64,000 nucleotides of DNA from Acanthopleura granulata (lineage: Eukaryota; Mollusca; Polyplacophora; Chitonida; Chitonidae), in the NCBI GenBank assembly GCA_016165875.1, contig JABBOT010000002.1, positions 38,901,868 through 38,965,867 on the forward strand, written 5' to 3'. The notes under the pieces are model-generated. The model was not told the DNA's origin. It did not search any database and worked only from the letters and a program-made list of their open reading frames with translations. Both the position numbers and the translations under genes were made by a program. Positions 38,201 through 49,226 of the stretch are shown piece by piece; position 1 is the first letter of the stretch; the number at the start of each line of letters is the position of its first letter.

Positions 38201-41200
38201 CACACTCACTTGTATGTCACAGTTTTCTGTGGGTTCCAGACTCCAGATGACAGCTGTTTACAACACCACTTCAGAACCAACTTCTTTCCATTCCGTATGG
38301 TTCTTTTCTCAATATTTCTTTCTGAGGAAGATTGACACATAGTAAAGAAATGTTGACATCATAATAAACACTAGTTAAACTTTGACTTGTATGCTAACAG
38401 AAAATGAATGTAAATTAAAAAAATAGTTATGTGTTAATTTATAATTAAATATTCTTTAGAACTGATCTAATTATATTAAAACTGTATTTCCTCGAAAACT
38501 CTGCCTCAAAAAATGCTTTTTCAGAGGCAAATAAGGGGTATAAAATATTAGTTTTTTCCTGAAGACCATCTGACAAATGAGCCCATGAGTGTGACAAATA
38601 TACACAAGTGAACAGGAATCTAATGCCGCATGGTCTGGAGGTAATACCTACTTGGGTTATGGATGGTAAAATGTAGTATGATAGCCCACAAAAGGTCCAA
38701 CACGCACTTCACATCTCCCTGAGTAATATCTGAAAACCCCCCAAAAATCAAAAATTACATCATGATTTTAAAGGAGCATGTTTAATAATGCCAATAATTT
38801 CAACCATTTACTAGTATTGCAGGAAAACCATGTTGATGGCTTCATACTACGACAGTAAAAACATGGACAATCAATTAAATTAACGAAATGCATGTATGTG
38901 AACAACTGTATTCACAACATACATGTACATTGGCAATCAAACTTTTAACTACATGTATGATGATCACTTCAAACACATGCAGCTGGACTAGTCAAGCTCT
39001 CCTCAAATAGCAAGCTCAGGTTACCTTGTGGCGTTTACATTCTGGTCATTACGTGTAATCAGAGATAATAATTGTGAACAGGTGCACTGAGAAGCATGCT
39101 GAAATACTATCTGTGGAATGAGAATCTGGGATATGGTGATGTAGCTGTATATACTACAGCTAAATGTCCTTACCTTGACTTGTCAGATTGAGCTTTACTC
39201 CATGTTTGGTCAGGCAAGCAATGACCTGGTCCAGGTACCCTAGATTCGTTTCCTTCCCCTCTACCCCACACCTGGCCTGCAACAGTCAGTAGGTATACAG
39301 GTCACTTCGAACCAGGCATGCAAAATCCTCTTACAACTAAATACCTATAATATCTCCTGTGTTGGATTTTACAAACTCCAAACATGTAGCTATTGACAAT
39401 ACCATGCCACTGCTTAACCATAAATGGTTACATTGTTTCTTGAAGCAGCCCAACAACGCTCTAATAATCCAATAACTAAAGATAACCTTATAACAAAATA
39501 AAGCTACTCTGGGAAGGTAATTGGAGCCATTTTTAACTGTAATGCTTATGGCTTTAATCATACACTGAAGGTTTCACCTTAAATGCTGTGCAGTGTGTTG
39601 CGACAAATACTTAAGCTAATCCCAGGCTTTAAGTTCCATTGCAATTTGGGTATATTTCTGCACAGAGAATTTGAGGAAACACACAACTGGGGCAAAGCCG
39701 AGATTTGTGCTGCATACTTGAATTAATGCTCAGTAAGTACTCTTTCAATTAAATTGCAAAATCTATTTCAGACTTCAGCAGTGACCCACATCATTGTTCT
39801 TCAAAATCTAAGCCTTTGAGGTCCTGCTGGTGTCAGTAAAATGTGTGTAAACCTGCCATTAAGCTCGCCAGGCAAGTTATCATTGTAGTTTATATGGAAT
39901 CTGAAGCACTCATCCCAGAAATACAGGACAGCAAAGTAATCTAATCATCTGTGAGCAAAACTAAAGTTTGCCAGCTGTGCTAGTGTACTGCCATTCTGGT
40001 TTAGCAAACAGGGTTTTTGTATGAAACTGAAGAATTTAAAAATGGTCTGTACTTTCTTTTTTTTTAATTTATGTGACTGAAAACCATGTCATGAATTTTA
40101 GTGCATTGGTAATTAGATTTACTTTACTGTGATTTTTTTTACATGTATCATAATCATGAATTTGGCTCTAAAACAACAGTAATCCTTTTTCATAAACCCA
40201 CCAACGCTGCAGTCTAACAGCCTCATCTGGACTGAACATTGGTCAACACTGACTGACCACTGAAGATTGACACTTGTAACTAAATTAGCCAGTGAGGGCC
40301 ATTGGTCACTGATGTGTCTAAACACATGAACGTTCTTTCAAAGTAAGCTCTGTGACAGATGAGTTGTAAAACATAAACATTAATTCTGCAAATGCTGACA
40401 TACTGTGGCTGTGTAGTGAAGGTGTGCTCCTGGACTGAGGATATCCAGCAGTTGACACAACACCTCCCCTCTCTGGACATCAGCTAGCCCGTCCACCTGG
40501 TGGCCTGTGTCGCTTAGTACAGAGTTCACCCAGTTCAGGTACACCTGGCCAATCAAAACAAAGGTCAAAGGTTAATCAAGGGAGGATTTCTGATAACTAT
40601 TGATTTGACACCTTCTTATCATGCACAACGTATATTCAACACATGAAACTCTTCAAACTTTTGCACATATATGTATCATCCCAGTTTCCAAACACCAGTT
40701 CTACTCATCAAATCCTTTTCATGTAAACAATCATGTCTACACAATATTAAAACATAAATGATGAATACATCCTAAATATGAAGGTATAATATTCAAAATG
40801 TTTTCGTTAGATACCAGAATATAAAATAGCTCTGTAATATATCCAAACATTGATGTAATACATAAATACATGTAAGTACCCATGACCTCATTCTGCTCAT
40901 GACTTGGCTAGATAACCTAGTATATTGTGTAAGGTTTGATCAGGTGAAGCAATCAAAAATAACCCCCACTCTTACCCTTACCCTTATTCTGTGATCCTAT
41001 CCTATGATAGCTATAATGGGTTTGTTACATGTAACAATAAAGCTAAAACTGACCAGCTGAACTCCCACTGTTAATTAACCTAAATTAATTAACAACAGAT
41101 AACATGTCCCCACATGTAGGATGTCAGGTAATCAGTGCTAAGGGGGAGAACTCTAAAACCCAACCAGGAGAAAGTGATCAGAGCATGTAGCAGCTTGCAG

Positions 41201-44200
41201 ACATAGGTCTACTCTATCACTGTCACAAGGTTAAATTGAAAACCTACCCAGGTGGAAATTAAAGTAAATTGTTAGAGATTAGTCTGAATTCACAGATAGA
41301 AAAGCCAGGAACAAGTAGGTTAATGCGATTCATTTATCCAGTTTGAAGTGAAGACTTGTCCAAGAGCAATTCAAGGGTGTGTAGAATAATTCTTGTGACA
41401 CATCACCACTTGAAAGGCTGAATTAATGTTCATTTTATTCTGGCTGCATATGAAAGGCCGACAATGTGTAGATGGCATGTCACAGTCGCAGGTTTGCGTC
41501 AACCAGAAAATTTTACCTGACTTTCTAGTCAGACAGGTCATAATTTCACCCCAGGTAAACAGTGGGCTCTGACAAGTTCTCACTTAACGACATCTTACAT
41601 TAAATTTCATAACACACCTCATTTAAACAATGATAACAAATTCACTTTAACTGTCAAACATGAGGAGAAGAACTCAACCCACAAGATTATAACATTAGCT
41701 TGATCCTGGAGTGGTCAAGGCAGTGTTATATGTATGTATTATGTACATGGCATTATTTATTAAGTCTACACAAAAGAACATGTTTTGACAAGTGCCTGTG
41801 TTCTTTGCTTTGAGGCTGCCTAATACGTAGGCCTGACTGCTCATAATGTATGGATTGAATATCCTCTAAAAAGTGTACTCACTATATCCACAAAAGAATA
41901 ATATGCCACTTGTGCGCTCAGTTTCCCCGAACCATTGTACATACACAGAAGGACTATATCATTTCTACCTGGTTAGAACCTGGCCATTAAAAACACACAA
42001 AGCCTTTCGCCTTCCCTGGTAGGCTGAGTCAGGGGTCAGCCTTAGGTAAAACACAGATTACTGACATAAAACGACAAAATAAATTGTGAGGCAATAAAAT
42101 CTTGACATTTAATTAGTTTCCAGTTTCACCAATACCTACTATTACAGTAAATGCGGATTGTACGTGGTATAGATCTGCATGTGTGTCTACAAAGGCACTC
42201 CCCACACAAAAAAGAGTTTGTCTCAGAGAACTTGGCAACTGTCTGGAAAATGTGATTACATTGTAAATGTACCTCACAACGAACATTGTCATATTACTTG
42301 CATTAGTTCTCCTTTAATTGCCATCAATTTCCATCCAGTGAACATCAGGTGAAGTACCATCAATATGACTTTTATTCAACATCAAATGAATTTCATTTTT
42401 CATACAAACTTGTCACCTACGTATGATATATTATGTTACCAGTGTGTGAGGTGTGCAGGATTTTAAAACAAAAATATTCTTTCTAGAAAATCAGCTAATT
42501 ATTTCCCTTCAGAGCAATGCTTCAAAGGAAATTTATGAAAAAATTGTGAATGCTAAAGTCAGAGGATTCTTACAGATTTTACAGACAATGACATAATCAA
42601 ACAAGACTACTCAGGTATAAGTGAAGTTTAAATTACACATATTACTATAGATATATATTCATTTTTTCCACTGTTATGATCTTAACTTAAAGCCAAGTTC
42701 CTTAAGAAGAAATGTGTTGACTGTTTGGTCAGTGCCTGTCTCTAGATCTTTAGACACAAAAAGCCCATTAAGAGCCTGGAGCTGTTTGACCAGTACCCCG
42801 CTTACAGCTTAAATGTGCCCACCTATCTGACCACACCTTGTCTCTACATAATGCCAGGCCACTTGTGTGTGAATGCTGTCAACCTTAACAACACTAGAGG
42901 GAAGACGATAGATTAAAGTCAACACTGACACGACAAGTCGTCTGTGGATAAAAGAGATATCGACTTACAGCTTGATCAGAAATTGACCTGCTTCTAATTG
43001 CCAAAGAGCTTCGGGAAATGATCGAAACCCCTGTCCTTGGCCCGGCATGGTGTTTATCCCTGGCAGGTTCTTGAATTCACCCTACTTGGCATACATGAGC
43101 ACACCTAGATCTCCAGTGGAAACAATAGGTTTTGTGGAGGCGGCACACCTTGTTGTACATGCAGTTATGTTGTCTTGGATCCTCAGGTATCAATATTCTT
43201 CACAAACTAAACCAAATATTGCTGAGCATGCAAAAAGCACGTTCACAATACCATTGTATATCCACATGGCTGGGGTACATAAATGTCAATATCCACTGCT
43301 GTGACCACACATTGATTACAGTTGAGCACTGTATGTTGTGTCAAGTATTACATTCACATACATTTACCTGCACAGGTGCATGATCAAAGGGTCAGAATGA
43401 AATGCAATTAGCCCTTAGCCAAATGATAACAAAACTGATTATTAGGTCTCATTAATGGCTTTAATAACAAATTCACCACGTCAATTCACATACTGGCCTG
43501 CACCACATAATCAAAACTTCTGTCAACTTGCTTTTCCTGCCTGTTTCTGAGAATTATAGTGCTCTTAGAGAGGGCTTATAAGGTTTGCTTGGATGGTAAG
43601 ATCATATCTTGAAAGAAAAATGTAATTTTCAGCATCAACCGAAGTATTTCAAGACCTTTATTTGTATCTAAAATACATTTTTAATGCAAACTATTAGGGC
43701 AAATACATTTATTTACACTAAATGTATATTCTATCCCCGTTTATCCAACACTCTTATGTAACAGCGTATCTGTCAAACCCAAACTGTTCATATAAAACTA
43801 CAGGTCTAGTGAATGAATGCAGGTTGTGTGCTTCAGTACGTCTACTTCCCAAACTTGCAGACTGCCATATAATCACAATATAGCATTACTTATAAAGTCA
43901 ACATCCCCTCTTGCTGACAGCATTGAATTGAACTGAATGTAGCCTGATACATATGGCCCTTACCTCTTTCTTTCTCTCTCTCAATCTCTGTTGACGTGAA
44001 GTCATGCAGAACCATTGCTGCCAGAGTAACTTAGTATTGTTATGTTATATTCCACGTGTGATGTCAGTTTCACGTAAATTTTATGTATCTGTACTTTATT
44101 TCACCTACAAGTACTTTGTTTGCCTCATTTCAAGATTTCTTTATTAGAAAGGTCTTTTTTTCCAAGGTAGAATGATGTTCTACTGAAAAAAATATTTCAG

Positions 44201-47200
44201 CTCAAACAGTAATATTTCATTATCTTCATTTGCCCCTAAAATTGATTTTTTAAGGCTAATTTTTAGGGCAAATACAAAATGTCAGACAAATAAGCACTGA
44301 TAAAACACATTAACGTAAAACATCTATTAACACAATTCCATGTATATGATTAATTTTAAGTGTACAAATCAATAAAAAGCCATGTCTGAACAAGCACTGA
44401 TGTTTTGCCCCCTCTACTACAATGCAGCATGCATACTTGTACATCTTGCATTTTATCTCCTTTTCTACAAATTAATCAAGTAAAGGCATGATATGGCGTC
44501 TATTACCTATATGGGGGGCCTCCGTGGCTCAGTGGGTTAGCGCACTAGCACAATGCAATGACTCAGAAGCCTCGCACCAATGCTGTCACTGTGAGTTTAA
44601 GTCCAGCTCATATTGGCTCAGCATCTGTCAGCAACCTGCGGATGGTTGTGAGTTTCCATCCGGCTCGGCTTGGTTTCCTCCCACCATAATACTGGCCGCC
44701 ATCGTATCAGTGAAATAATCTTGAGTACAGTGTAAAACACCAATCAAATAAATAAATAAATATTACCTGTATGGGGATGTAGAATTATCATTTTAAGTTT
44801 TGGTACAATGGTACCATGCCAACCTTCTTCTCATGCCAAATATTCTCTAAAACATTTGCTCAATAAGATGACAATCATAAGCGCTATGCATGCACCACAG
44901 AATTTGGAAGAAACACGTAATAATTTTGAAACTACATCTCCTGTATCAATCTTCTACGCCACTTCCCAGTATTTAAGTCTTACAGCAATTACACAGTGCT
45001 TAGCATCAGGAATCCTTTACACAGTTTTATTATTGCTAAAGATGACAGGTTTTTGAGAGAGTGTGTTAGCTTGATCTGCAGTATGAAAGTCAGTATACGA
45101 TACTGTGCCATGATTCTGAAATATTTCCGCAGTGGCTTTAAGCCAAGACAACTCATTCATTCTTTGACGAGCATCAAATGGATAATCACGTCAAACCTAG
45201 ATTGTGATACGCAGCAATAGTTTCTCTTATATCAATGTATGAGAACAAATAATAAAATGCTCCAAAAGTGGTAGCAGCTCACAGAATTACACAAAATCCT
45301 AGTTGGTCACCATATGGACTGTGTCACTATTTCCTATTTCTATACCATGATGGTCAGAAGCCATAGATGTGTCACCAACATAAAGTCTCATAAAGTTTAA
45401 ACACATTGGCTGAGTAAATCCAGACTGCCGTCCTTTCAAAATACAACTAGCTTAGTGTGAGTTCCCCATTAGCCTCAGATTTAATACACTGAGTTTTGGA
45501 CCAAACCACTGCTCCCTTGAACAATGAAATCCACAACTGCTGACAACAGTGTGTTCATAAACCAAAGTGTATGAATTTGGACACAATCCAACCCAACTAC
45601 TGAATGAGTACCACAGGTTCATGTTCTTCATATCATTTACAGACAACCCATAACAATGCACACAATGTGGACAATTCACAAGTTGTGACCACTGAAATGG
45701 AACGCCCACGAACCACAGGTGTGAATACTGAGATGGAACATCCATGAATTATAGATGTGAAAACTGACATGGAACACCCATGAAATACAGGTGTGGATAC
45801 TGAGATGGCACACCCATGAAATACAGGTGTGAATACTGAGATGGCACACCCATGAACTACAGGTGTGAATACTCAAATGGCACACCAATGAACTAGAGGT
45901 GTGAATACTGACAAGAATACCCATCAACTAGAGATTAGAACACTGACAGAGCACACCCAGGAATACAGTAAATGCAATATGTAAAGATGTAAACATGCAA
46001 TACCCATGCACTACATACATAAATACTGATACTGAACACCTATAAACTACGGACATGAGAACTGACATGTATCACTCATGAAGTGTACATGTGACCACTG
46101 TAAACATGTGAATACTGACATAAAACATCCCTGGAGAGCAGATGAGAACACTTACAGGAGATACCCATGAAAAGCAGATGAGAACACTTACAGGAGAAAC
46201 CCATGAACAGCAGATGGGAACACTTACAGGAGAAACCCATGAACATCAGATGAGAACACTTACAGGAGAAACCCATGAACAGCAGATGAGAACACTTACA
46301 GGAGATACCCATGAAAAGCAGATGAGAACACTTACAGGAGAAACCCATGGACAGCAGATGAGAACACTTACAGGAGAAACCCATGAACATCAGATGAGAA
46401 CACTTACAGGAGAAACCCATGAAAAGCAGATGAGAACACTTACAGGAGAAACCCATGAACAGCAGATGAGAACACTTACAGGAGAAACCCATGAACAGCA
46501 GATGAGAACACTTACAGGAGAAACCCATGAACAGCAGATGAGAACATTGAAATAGACCATCCACGAACTACAAATGTAAAAAGACATTGAACACTCATGT
46601 AGTACAGATGTTAACACTTGTATGGAACACCAATAACTGAAGACATGAATACTAACATGGATCACCCATGACCTTCAGATGTAAATACTGGTATAGAACA
46701 CACAAACTGTAGATTAACACTGACAATGAAAATCTATGAATTGCACATGCAAATACCGACAGAGAACCTGGACAGTGCCATGGAACACCTATGAACTGCA
46801 CATGTGGACATGTCAAGGAACACCTATGAACTGCACATGTGGACACTGTCAAGGAACACCCTTGAACTGCAGATGTGGACACTGTCAAGGAACACCTATG
46901 AACTGCACATGTGGACATTGTCAAGGAACACCTACGAACTGCAGATGTGGACACTGTCAAGGAACACCTATGAACTTCACATGTGGACACTGTCAAGGAA
47001 CACCCTTGAACTGCACATGTGGACACTGTCAAGGAACACCCTTGAACTGCACATGTGGACATTGTCAAGGAACACCTATGAACTGCAGATGTGGACATGT
47101 CAAGGAACACCTATGAACTGCACATGTGGACACTGTCAAGGAACACCTATGAACTGCAGATATGGACACTGTCAAGGAACACTTACGAACTGCAGGTGTG

Positions 47201-48985
47201 GACACTGTCAAGGAACACTTATGAACTGCAGATGTGGACATTGTCGAGGAACACCTATGAACTGCACATGTGGACATTGTCGATGGACCACCTATGAACT
47301 GCACATGTGGACATTGTCAAGGAACACCTATGAACTGCAGATGTTGACACTGTCAAGGAACACCTATGAACTGCAGATGTGGACACTGTCAAAGAACATC
47401 TATGAACTGCACATGTGGACATTGTCAAGGAACACCTACGAACTGCAAATGTGGACACTGTCAAGGGTCAGGTATGAACTGCAGATGTGGACCCTCTCAA
47501 GGAACACCCATCAAATAAACACTGAATATCCGGTACTGACAAAGAATACCCATAAACAGGCAAATCTGCATACTGAGAGCCAAAACCCATGAACTGCACC
47601 CACCAAGGTGCCTGCGTAAACCACAGACCTACGGCAAACAGTCCCATGCAACACATAGTCATCTTAATGTTCTATATAATTGTTCAGTGAAAAATATGTG
47701 GTGCAATTGGGAACCTTTCACGCCAAATATAATTTAAGTGAAAAGATAACTTCAAAGTTTGTTGTTCATTCCTGCATTTATGAAGATGTTTTCAGGCAAA
47801 CTGATAAGGTATTAATCTTGCATTGCAAGACAACAATAGCTGAGTCTGCTTGGAACCGAATCATCATTGTGTGGGAAAAGGTATGCCATTACATCAAGAT
47901 TTACAGGCGTATTTGTGAAAAATCCTGGTCTACATGGTTTTTATTGGTCTCCAGTAGCATTTATCAAATACATCTGCCAAGCCTATTATGTGTTTGTATA
48001 TAACCAGACACATGTAGGATTCTCTCAGCCTAATTTGATTTTATTGGCACAGGGTGTATTTTATGCAGTACACAATGACACTTTCACTCATACAACTGCA
48101 GCCAGCATTATGGTGGGAGGAAGCCAGAGAAAGACCAAGAGAAACCCATGACCATCTAAAGGTTCCTGGTAGGCTTTCACAGGTGATTACAGTAAAGATA
48201 TAAACCAATCATGGTGTAAACTACAGTATTTAATTTTACCCACTGATACCATTAATTACATGTACAGGTATGTATATTGCCTATATCCATATTTAAATCT
48301 TGAGTTATCATGTCTTATATTATGACATCAAAGACTGAAGTCCTGCAGTATGATATCAGTGACTAAAGTGAACTGTAAACTACACCAGGTACACTGAGAT
48401 AGGACAAATGGAAAGGCCTACATTATGCTGGTACTGCCACAATAATTATACGTGCCAAAACAGGTGCAAATTATATGTAGCACACCTGAGTTGTTAATAA
48501 CGCCTGCCAGCACAGGTAACATACACAATTCTATTGTACATGTATATGTATATAATGTATATATATCATTCGTTCTACTCACTGTACATGCATATCAAAA
48601 AATAAAAAAAAAAAAGATTGAATAAATCATTCATTACATAAAGACACATCATCATGTACACAAAACATTTAACTTCCAGTGTCAACATTTCTCTAATTTA
48701 ATCTGTATCTAGGCAAATATGCATACCTTCAACCGAATCAAAGGCAACCACCTTGTCTGTAATACAAGCCTTGCATGCAGTGTGGCAGTAGGACTTGGAA
48801 AAGTGACAGTTACCTATTACTGACAAGTCCTGACTTGTGCGTTTCTGACCGCCTGCAAGTGATACAACAACGACCAACTACCGGCTCGCCGAAACAAAAC
48901 CAATACAAAATCGACCTCTCTCAAAATCTGCCTAAGTGATACCGTAACTTTCTCACAGAAATATACTTACTCTCAACACAGACAT
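29125..48985 (-). CDS. CH-domain, Ser/Arg-rich, coiled-coil cytoskeletal-type protein (12 exons)
   Basis: Exons joined by matching phase (5' to 3'): 48,985-48,971; 40,544-40,404; 39,276-39,174; 38,729-38,652; 38,321-38,210; 37,586-37,514; 36,755-36,679; 36,098-36,026; 35,414-35,328; 34,723-32,045; 31,667-30,325; 29,236-29,125. The sum is 4,893 nt, 1,630 residues. Residues about 6-115 form a CH domain (VYLNWVNSVL; DITQGDVK..LDLLWAIILHF). Residues about 118-224 look like a divergent second CH (KKLVLKWCCKQL; IEDHDLLIYLSLLRW). Tandem CH domains normally bind F-actin. Residues about 254-1005 are low-complexity and Ser/Arg-rich, followed by a long coiled coil (about 1005-1215) and a second Ser/Pro/Arg-rich tail. 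The motif GGVPLF occurs three times (about 491, 509, 1543). I do not recognise the family member. A linker between actin and microtubules or scaffolds is inference from architecture. Exon 7 may start 3 nt later (1,629 residues). Confidence 0.82.
29237..30324 (-). other. Intron 11 of the CH-domain gene
   Basis: From donor CAG|GTAAGA to TGTCAG. A segment near 29,955-30,010 (minus strand) has a tRNA-like Box B (GGTTTGAAACC) and may be a decayed SINE head. Homopolymer G near 29,259. Confidence 0.65.
30325..31667 (-). CDS. CH-domain gene, exon 11 (coiled-coil end and Ser/Pro/Arg-rich tail)
   Basis: The acceptor TTACCTCCAG| precedes GAG (ELESMKVSRDRAHSAVKDLQ). The exon continues the heptad pattern of exon 10, then becomes rich in Ser, Arg and Pro (SPSRGHF, RSPVRSSGPVRGILK). 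It contains the third GGVPLF motif and ends FENKN plus two bases at GTAAGA. The apparent ATG at 31,772 is intronic. Confidence 0.88.
32045..34723 (-). CDS. CH-domain gene, exon 10 (893 codons)
   Basis: Begins SFQQMDSGGRINSM after acceptor TATTTTGGCAG|AGC and ends KKTKE at donor GAG|GTAATT, phase 0 at both ends. Most of it is low-complexity Ser/Asp/Arg-rich sequence with two GGVPLF motifs. A Q-rich run follows LLEVLQQQQ, and the last 140 residues form a coiled coil beginning near TDSEIIELK. The ORF past KE into 31,868 is intron read-through. Confidence 0.9.
35328..35414 (-). CDS. CH-domain gene, exon 9
   Basis: 29 codons, IGDTQDSESSSEESSPK and on to AQRYNS, phase 0 at both ends. A nearer GTGATG donor at 35,350 would put the next exon out of frame. 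The TCG|GTAATA donor keeps the frame open, so I chose it. Confidence 0.65.
36026..36098 (-). CDS. CH-domain gene, exon 8 (end of second CH-like domain)
   Basis: Acceptor GTATTGCAG|G, donor AGG|GTAAGC. Encodes PKELLDGTIEDHDLLIYLSL then LRWR, which resembles the C-terminal helix of type-2 CH domains (DEHSVMTYLS pattern). Confidence 0.82.
36679..36755 (-). CDS. CH-domain gene, exon 7
   Basis: Acceptor TTTTTCTAG|CAG, donor TCAA|GTAAGT. Encodes QDKEERISYLLSQVQSKYKV then KREII(K). A CAG immediately after the acceptor allows a NAGNAG alternative that removes one Gln. Confidence 0.8.
36917..37196 (+). mobile_element. tRNA-derived SINE, family A, full length
   Basis: Head GGGGCCTCTGTGGCTCAATC with A box, GAGTTCAAGACC B box, TTTCCTCCCACAATAATGCT body and TACTTGAGTATGGC core, then AAATAAATACATAAATAAAC. 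Lies in intron 6 of the minus-strand CH gene, in antisense orientation. Confidence 0.9.
37514..37586 (-). CDS. CH-domain gene, exon 6, with acceptor inside a minisatellite
   Basis: Begins within the exon-proximal copy of a 48-bp tandem repeat: CTCTTGGTTTTAG|CCTGTGTAGTC. With this acceptor 1 + 72 nt join exon 5 (ending AA) and exon 7 in frame, giving NLCSHDNFSKLLQQICGSPV then KTEAE. The closer AAG|CTC at 37,558 is out of phase. Using an equivalent AG in any upstream repeat copy would hit TGA. Confidence 0.72.
37564..37755. repeat. 48-bp minisatellite, four perfect copies, carrying a 3' splice site
   Basis: The unit AAAAGTTGTCATGACTACAC followed by 28 more bases repeats four times without a mismatch, then starts a fifth copy. 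On the minus strand each unit holds a pyrimidine tract, TTTTAG and the first bases of exon 6. The perfect identity indicates recent amplification or strong homogenisation. Confidence 0.95.
38210..38321 (-). CDS. CH-domain gene, exon 5 (start of second CH-like domain)
   Basis: Acceptor CTTCCTCAG|AA, donor TACAA|GTGAGT. Encodes RNIEKRTIRNGKKLVLKWCC then KQLSSGVWNPQKTVTY. The KKLVLKWCCKQL segment matches the first helix of CH domains. Confidence 0.83.
38652..38729 (-). CDS. CH-domain gene, exon 4 (end of first CH domain)
   Basis: Acceptor GGTTTTCAG|AT, donor CCCAA|GTAGGT. Encodes DITQGDVKCVLDLLWAIILH then FTIHNP, the diagnostic DI.. G.. K...L.L.W..I.HF end of a CH domain. Confidence 0.88.
39174..39276 (-). 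CDS. CH-domain gene, exon 3
   Basis: Acceptor CTGTTGCAG|GCC, donor CAAG|GTAAGG. Encodes ARCGVEGKETNLGYLDQVIA then CLTKHGVKLNLTSQ, the central helices of CH domain 1. Confidence 0.85.
40404..40544 (-). CDS. CH-domain gene, exon 2 (start of first CH domain)
   Basis: Acceptor GATTGGCCAG|GTG, donor CCACA|GTATGT, phase 0 both ends. Encodes VYLNWVNSVLSDTGHQVDGL then ADVQRGEVLCQLLDILSPG, the WVN...DL..G..L..LL...S pattern of CH domains. Confidence 0.87.
44513..44761 (+). mobile_element. tRNA-derived SINE, family A, full length
   Basis: GGGGGCCTCCGTGGCTCAGT head, GAGTTTAAGTCCAG B-box region, TTTCCTCCCACCATAATACT body, TCTTGAGTACAG core and AAATAAATAAATAAAT tail. Antisense to the CH gene. Confidence 0.9.
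45690..47515. repeat. 36-bp minisatellite family in three subarrays (about 1.8 kb)
   Basis: All subarrays share a 36-bp frame of the form ATGAACTRCAGATGTG..AACACT..CA..GGAACACCC. Subarray A (about 45,690-46,140) is diverged. Subarray B (46,141-46,550) has about 11 near-identical units with ACACTTACAGGAGAAACCC. Subarray C (about 46,770-47,515) has about 20 units with GGACACTGTCAAGGAACACC. Because 36 is divisible by three, both strands stay open over hundreds of codons, producing 12-residue Cys-rich pseudo-repeats. Confidence 0.95.
48080..48185 (-). mobile_element. SINE family A fragment
   Basis: Minus-strand body only: CTCCCACCATAATGCTGGCT with flanking similarity to the GTGGGTTTC segment. 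Head and tail are missing or unrecognisable. Confidence 0.55.
48971..48985 (-). CDS. CH-domain gene, exon 1 coding part (5 codons)
   Basis: ATGTCTGTGTTGAGA then GTAAGTATAT gives MSVLR in phase 0, fitting directly to VYLNWVNSVL of exon 2. Position -3 is A, an acceptable start context. It sits at the edge of the divergent promoter. RNA evidence is needed to exclude another first exon. Confidence 0.6.
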
Positions 48986-49140
48986 GCTACTGCACTCAGC
49001 GATATAAGGTCGAAAGATCCAGAGAGAGGTTTGATGTAAAATCTTGGCCTGTCAAACGCTCTCACGTTGACAAGCCATCGCCATCGCCGGCACGCGAGCC
49101 GCTGACCCCTGACCTTGGCGCATGCGGTGTGTTATCGGAA
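48986..49140. promoter_or_regulatory. Divergent promoter between the CH-domain and Kelch genes
   Basis: A locally CpG-richer segment separates the two oppositely oriented first exons. It contains an NRF1-type GCGCATGCG at 49,118-49,126, an ETS-type CGGAAG at 49,136-49,141 and a perfect DR1 nuclear-receptor element TGACCCCTGACCT at 49,103-49,115. There is no clear TATA box. NRF1 plus ETS sites without TATA are typical of bidirectional, broadly active promoters. Confidence 0.65.
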
Positions 49141-49226
49141 GTTCTCTTGAGTTGTTTTGGGGGAGATATGGAACATGAATCTACAGCTGTTAAATGATGA
49201 TAAAATACATCCATGTGAAATTTGAG
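49140..49226 (+). other. Probable noncoding first exon of the KLHL2/3-like gene
   Basis: Ends at a strong donor TTTGAG|GTAAGT. It contains a short upstream ORF (MEHESTAVK then TGA). The true start site is not determinable here. The exon is inferred from its position next to the divergent promoter and its splice donor. Confidence 0.5.

Larger units (their letters stand above)
40545..48970 (-). other. Intron 1 of the CH-domain gene (8.4 kb)
   Basis: Spans from AGA|GTAAGT to TTGGCCAG. It contains a full SINE (44,513-44,761), a SINE fragment (about 48,080-48,185) and the 36-bp minisatellite. The remainder is AT-rich with no supported exon. Confidence 0.65.

Noticed and set aside
45690..47515. 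CRISPR-like regular repeats
   Set aside because: Eukaryotic sequence, head-to-tail units with no unique spacers.
46804..47592. 262-codon plus-strand ORF with 12-residue Cys-rich repeats, and matching minus-strand ORFs at 46,076-47,110
   Set aside because: The frame follows a 36-bp minisatellite that keeps both strands open. There is no signal peptide, splice context or non-repetitive anchor, and it lies in an intron of the CH gene.
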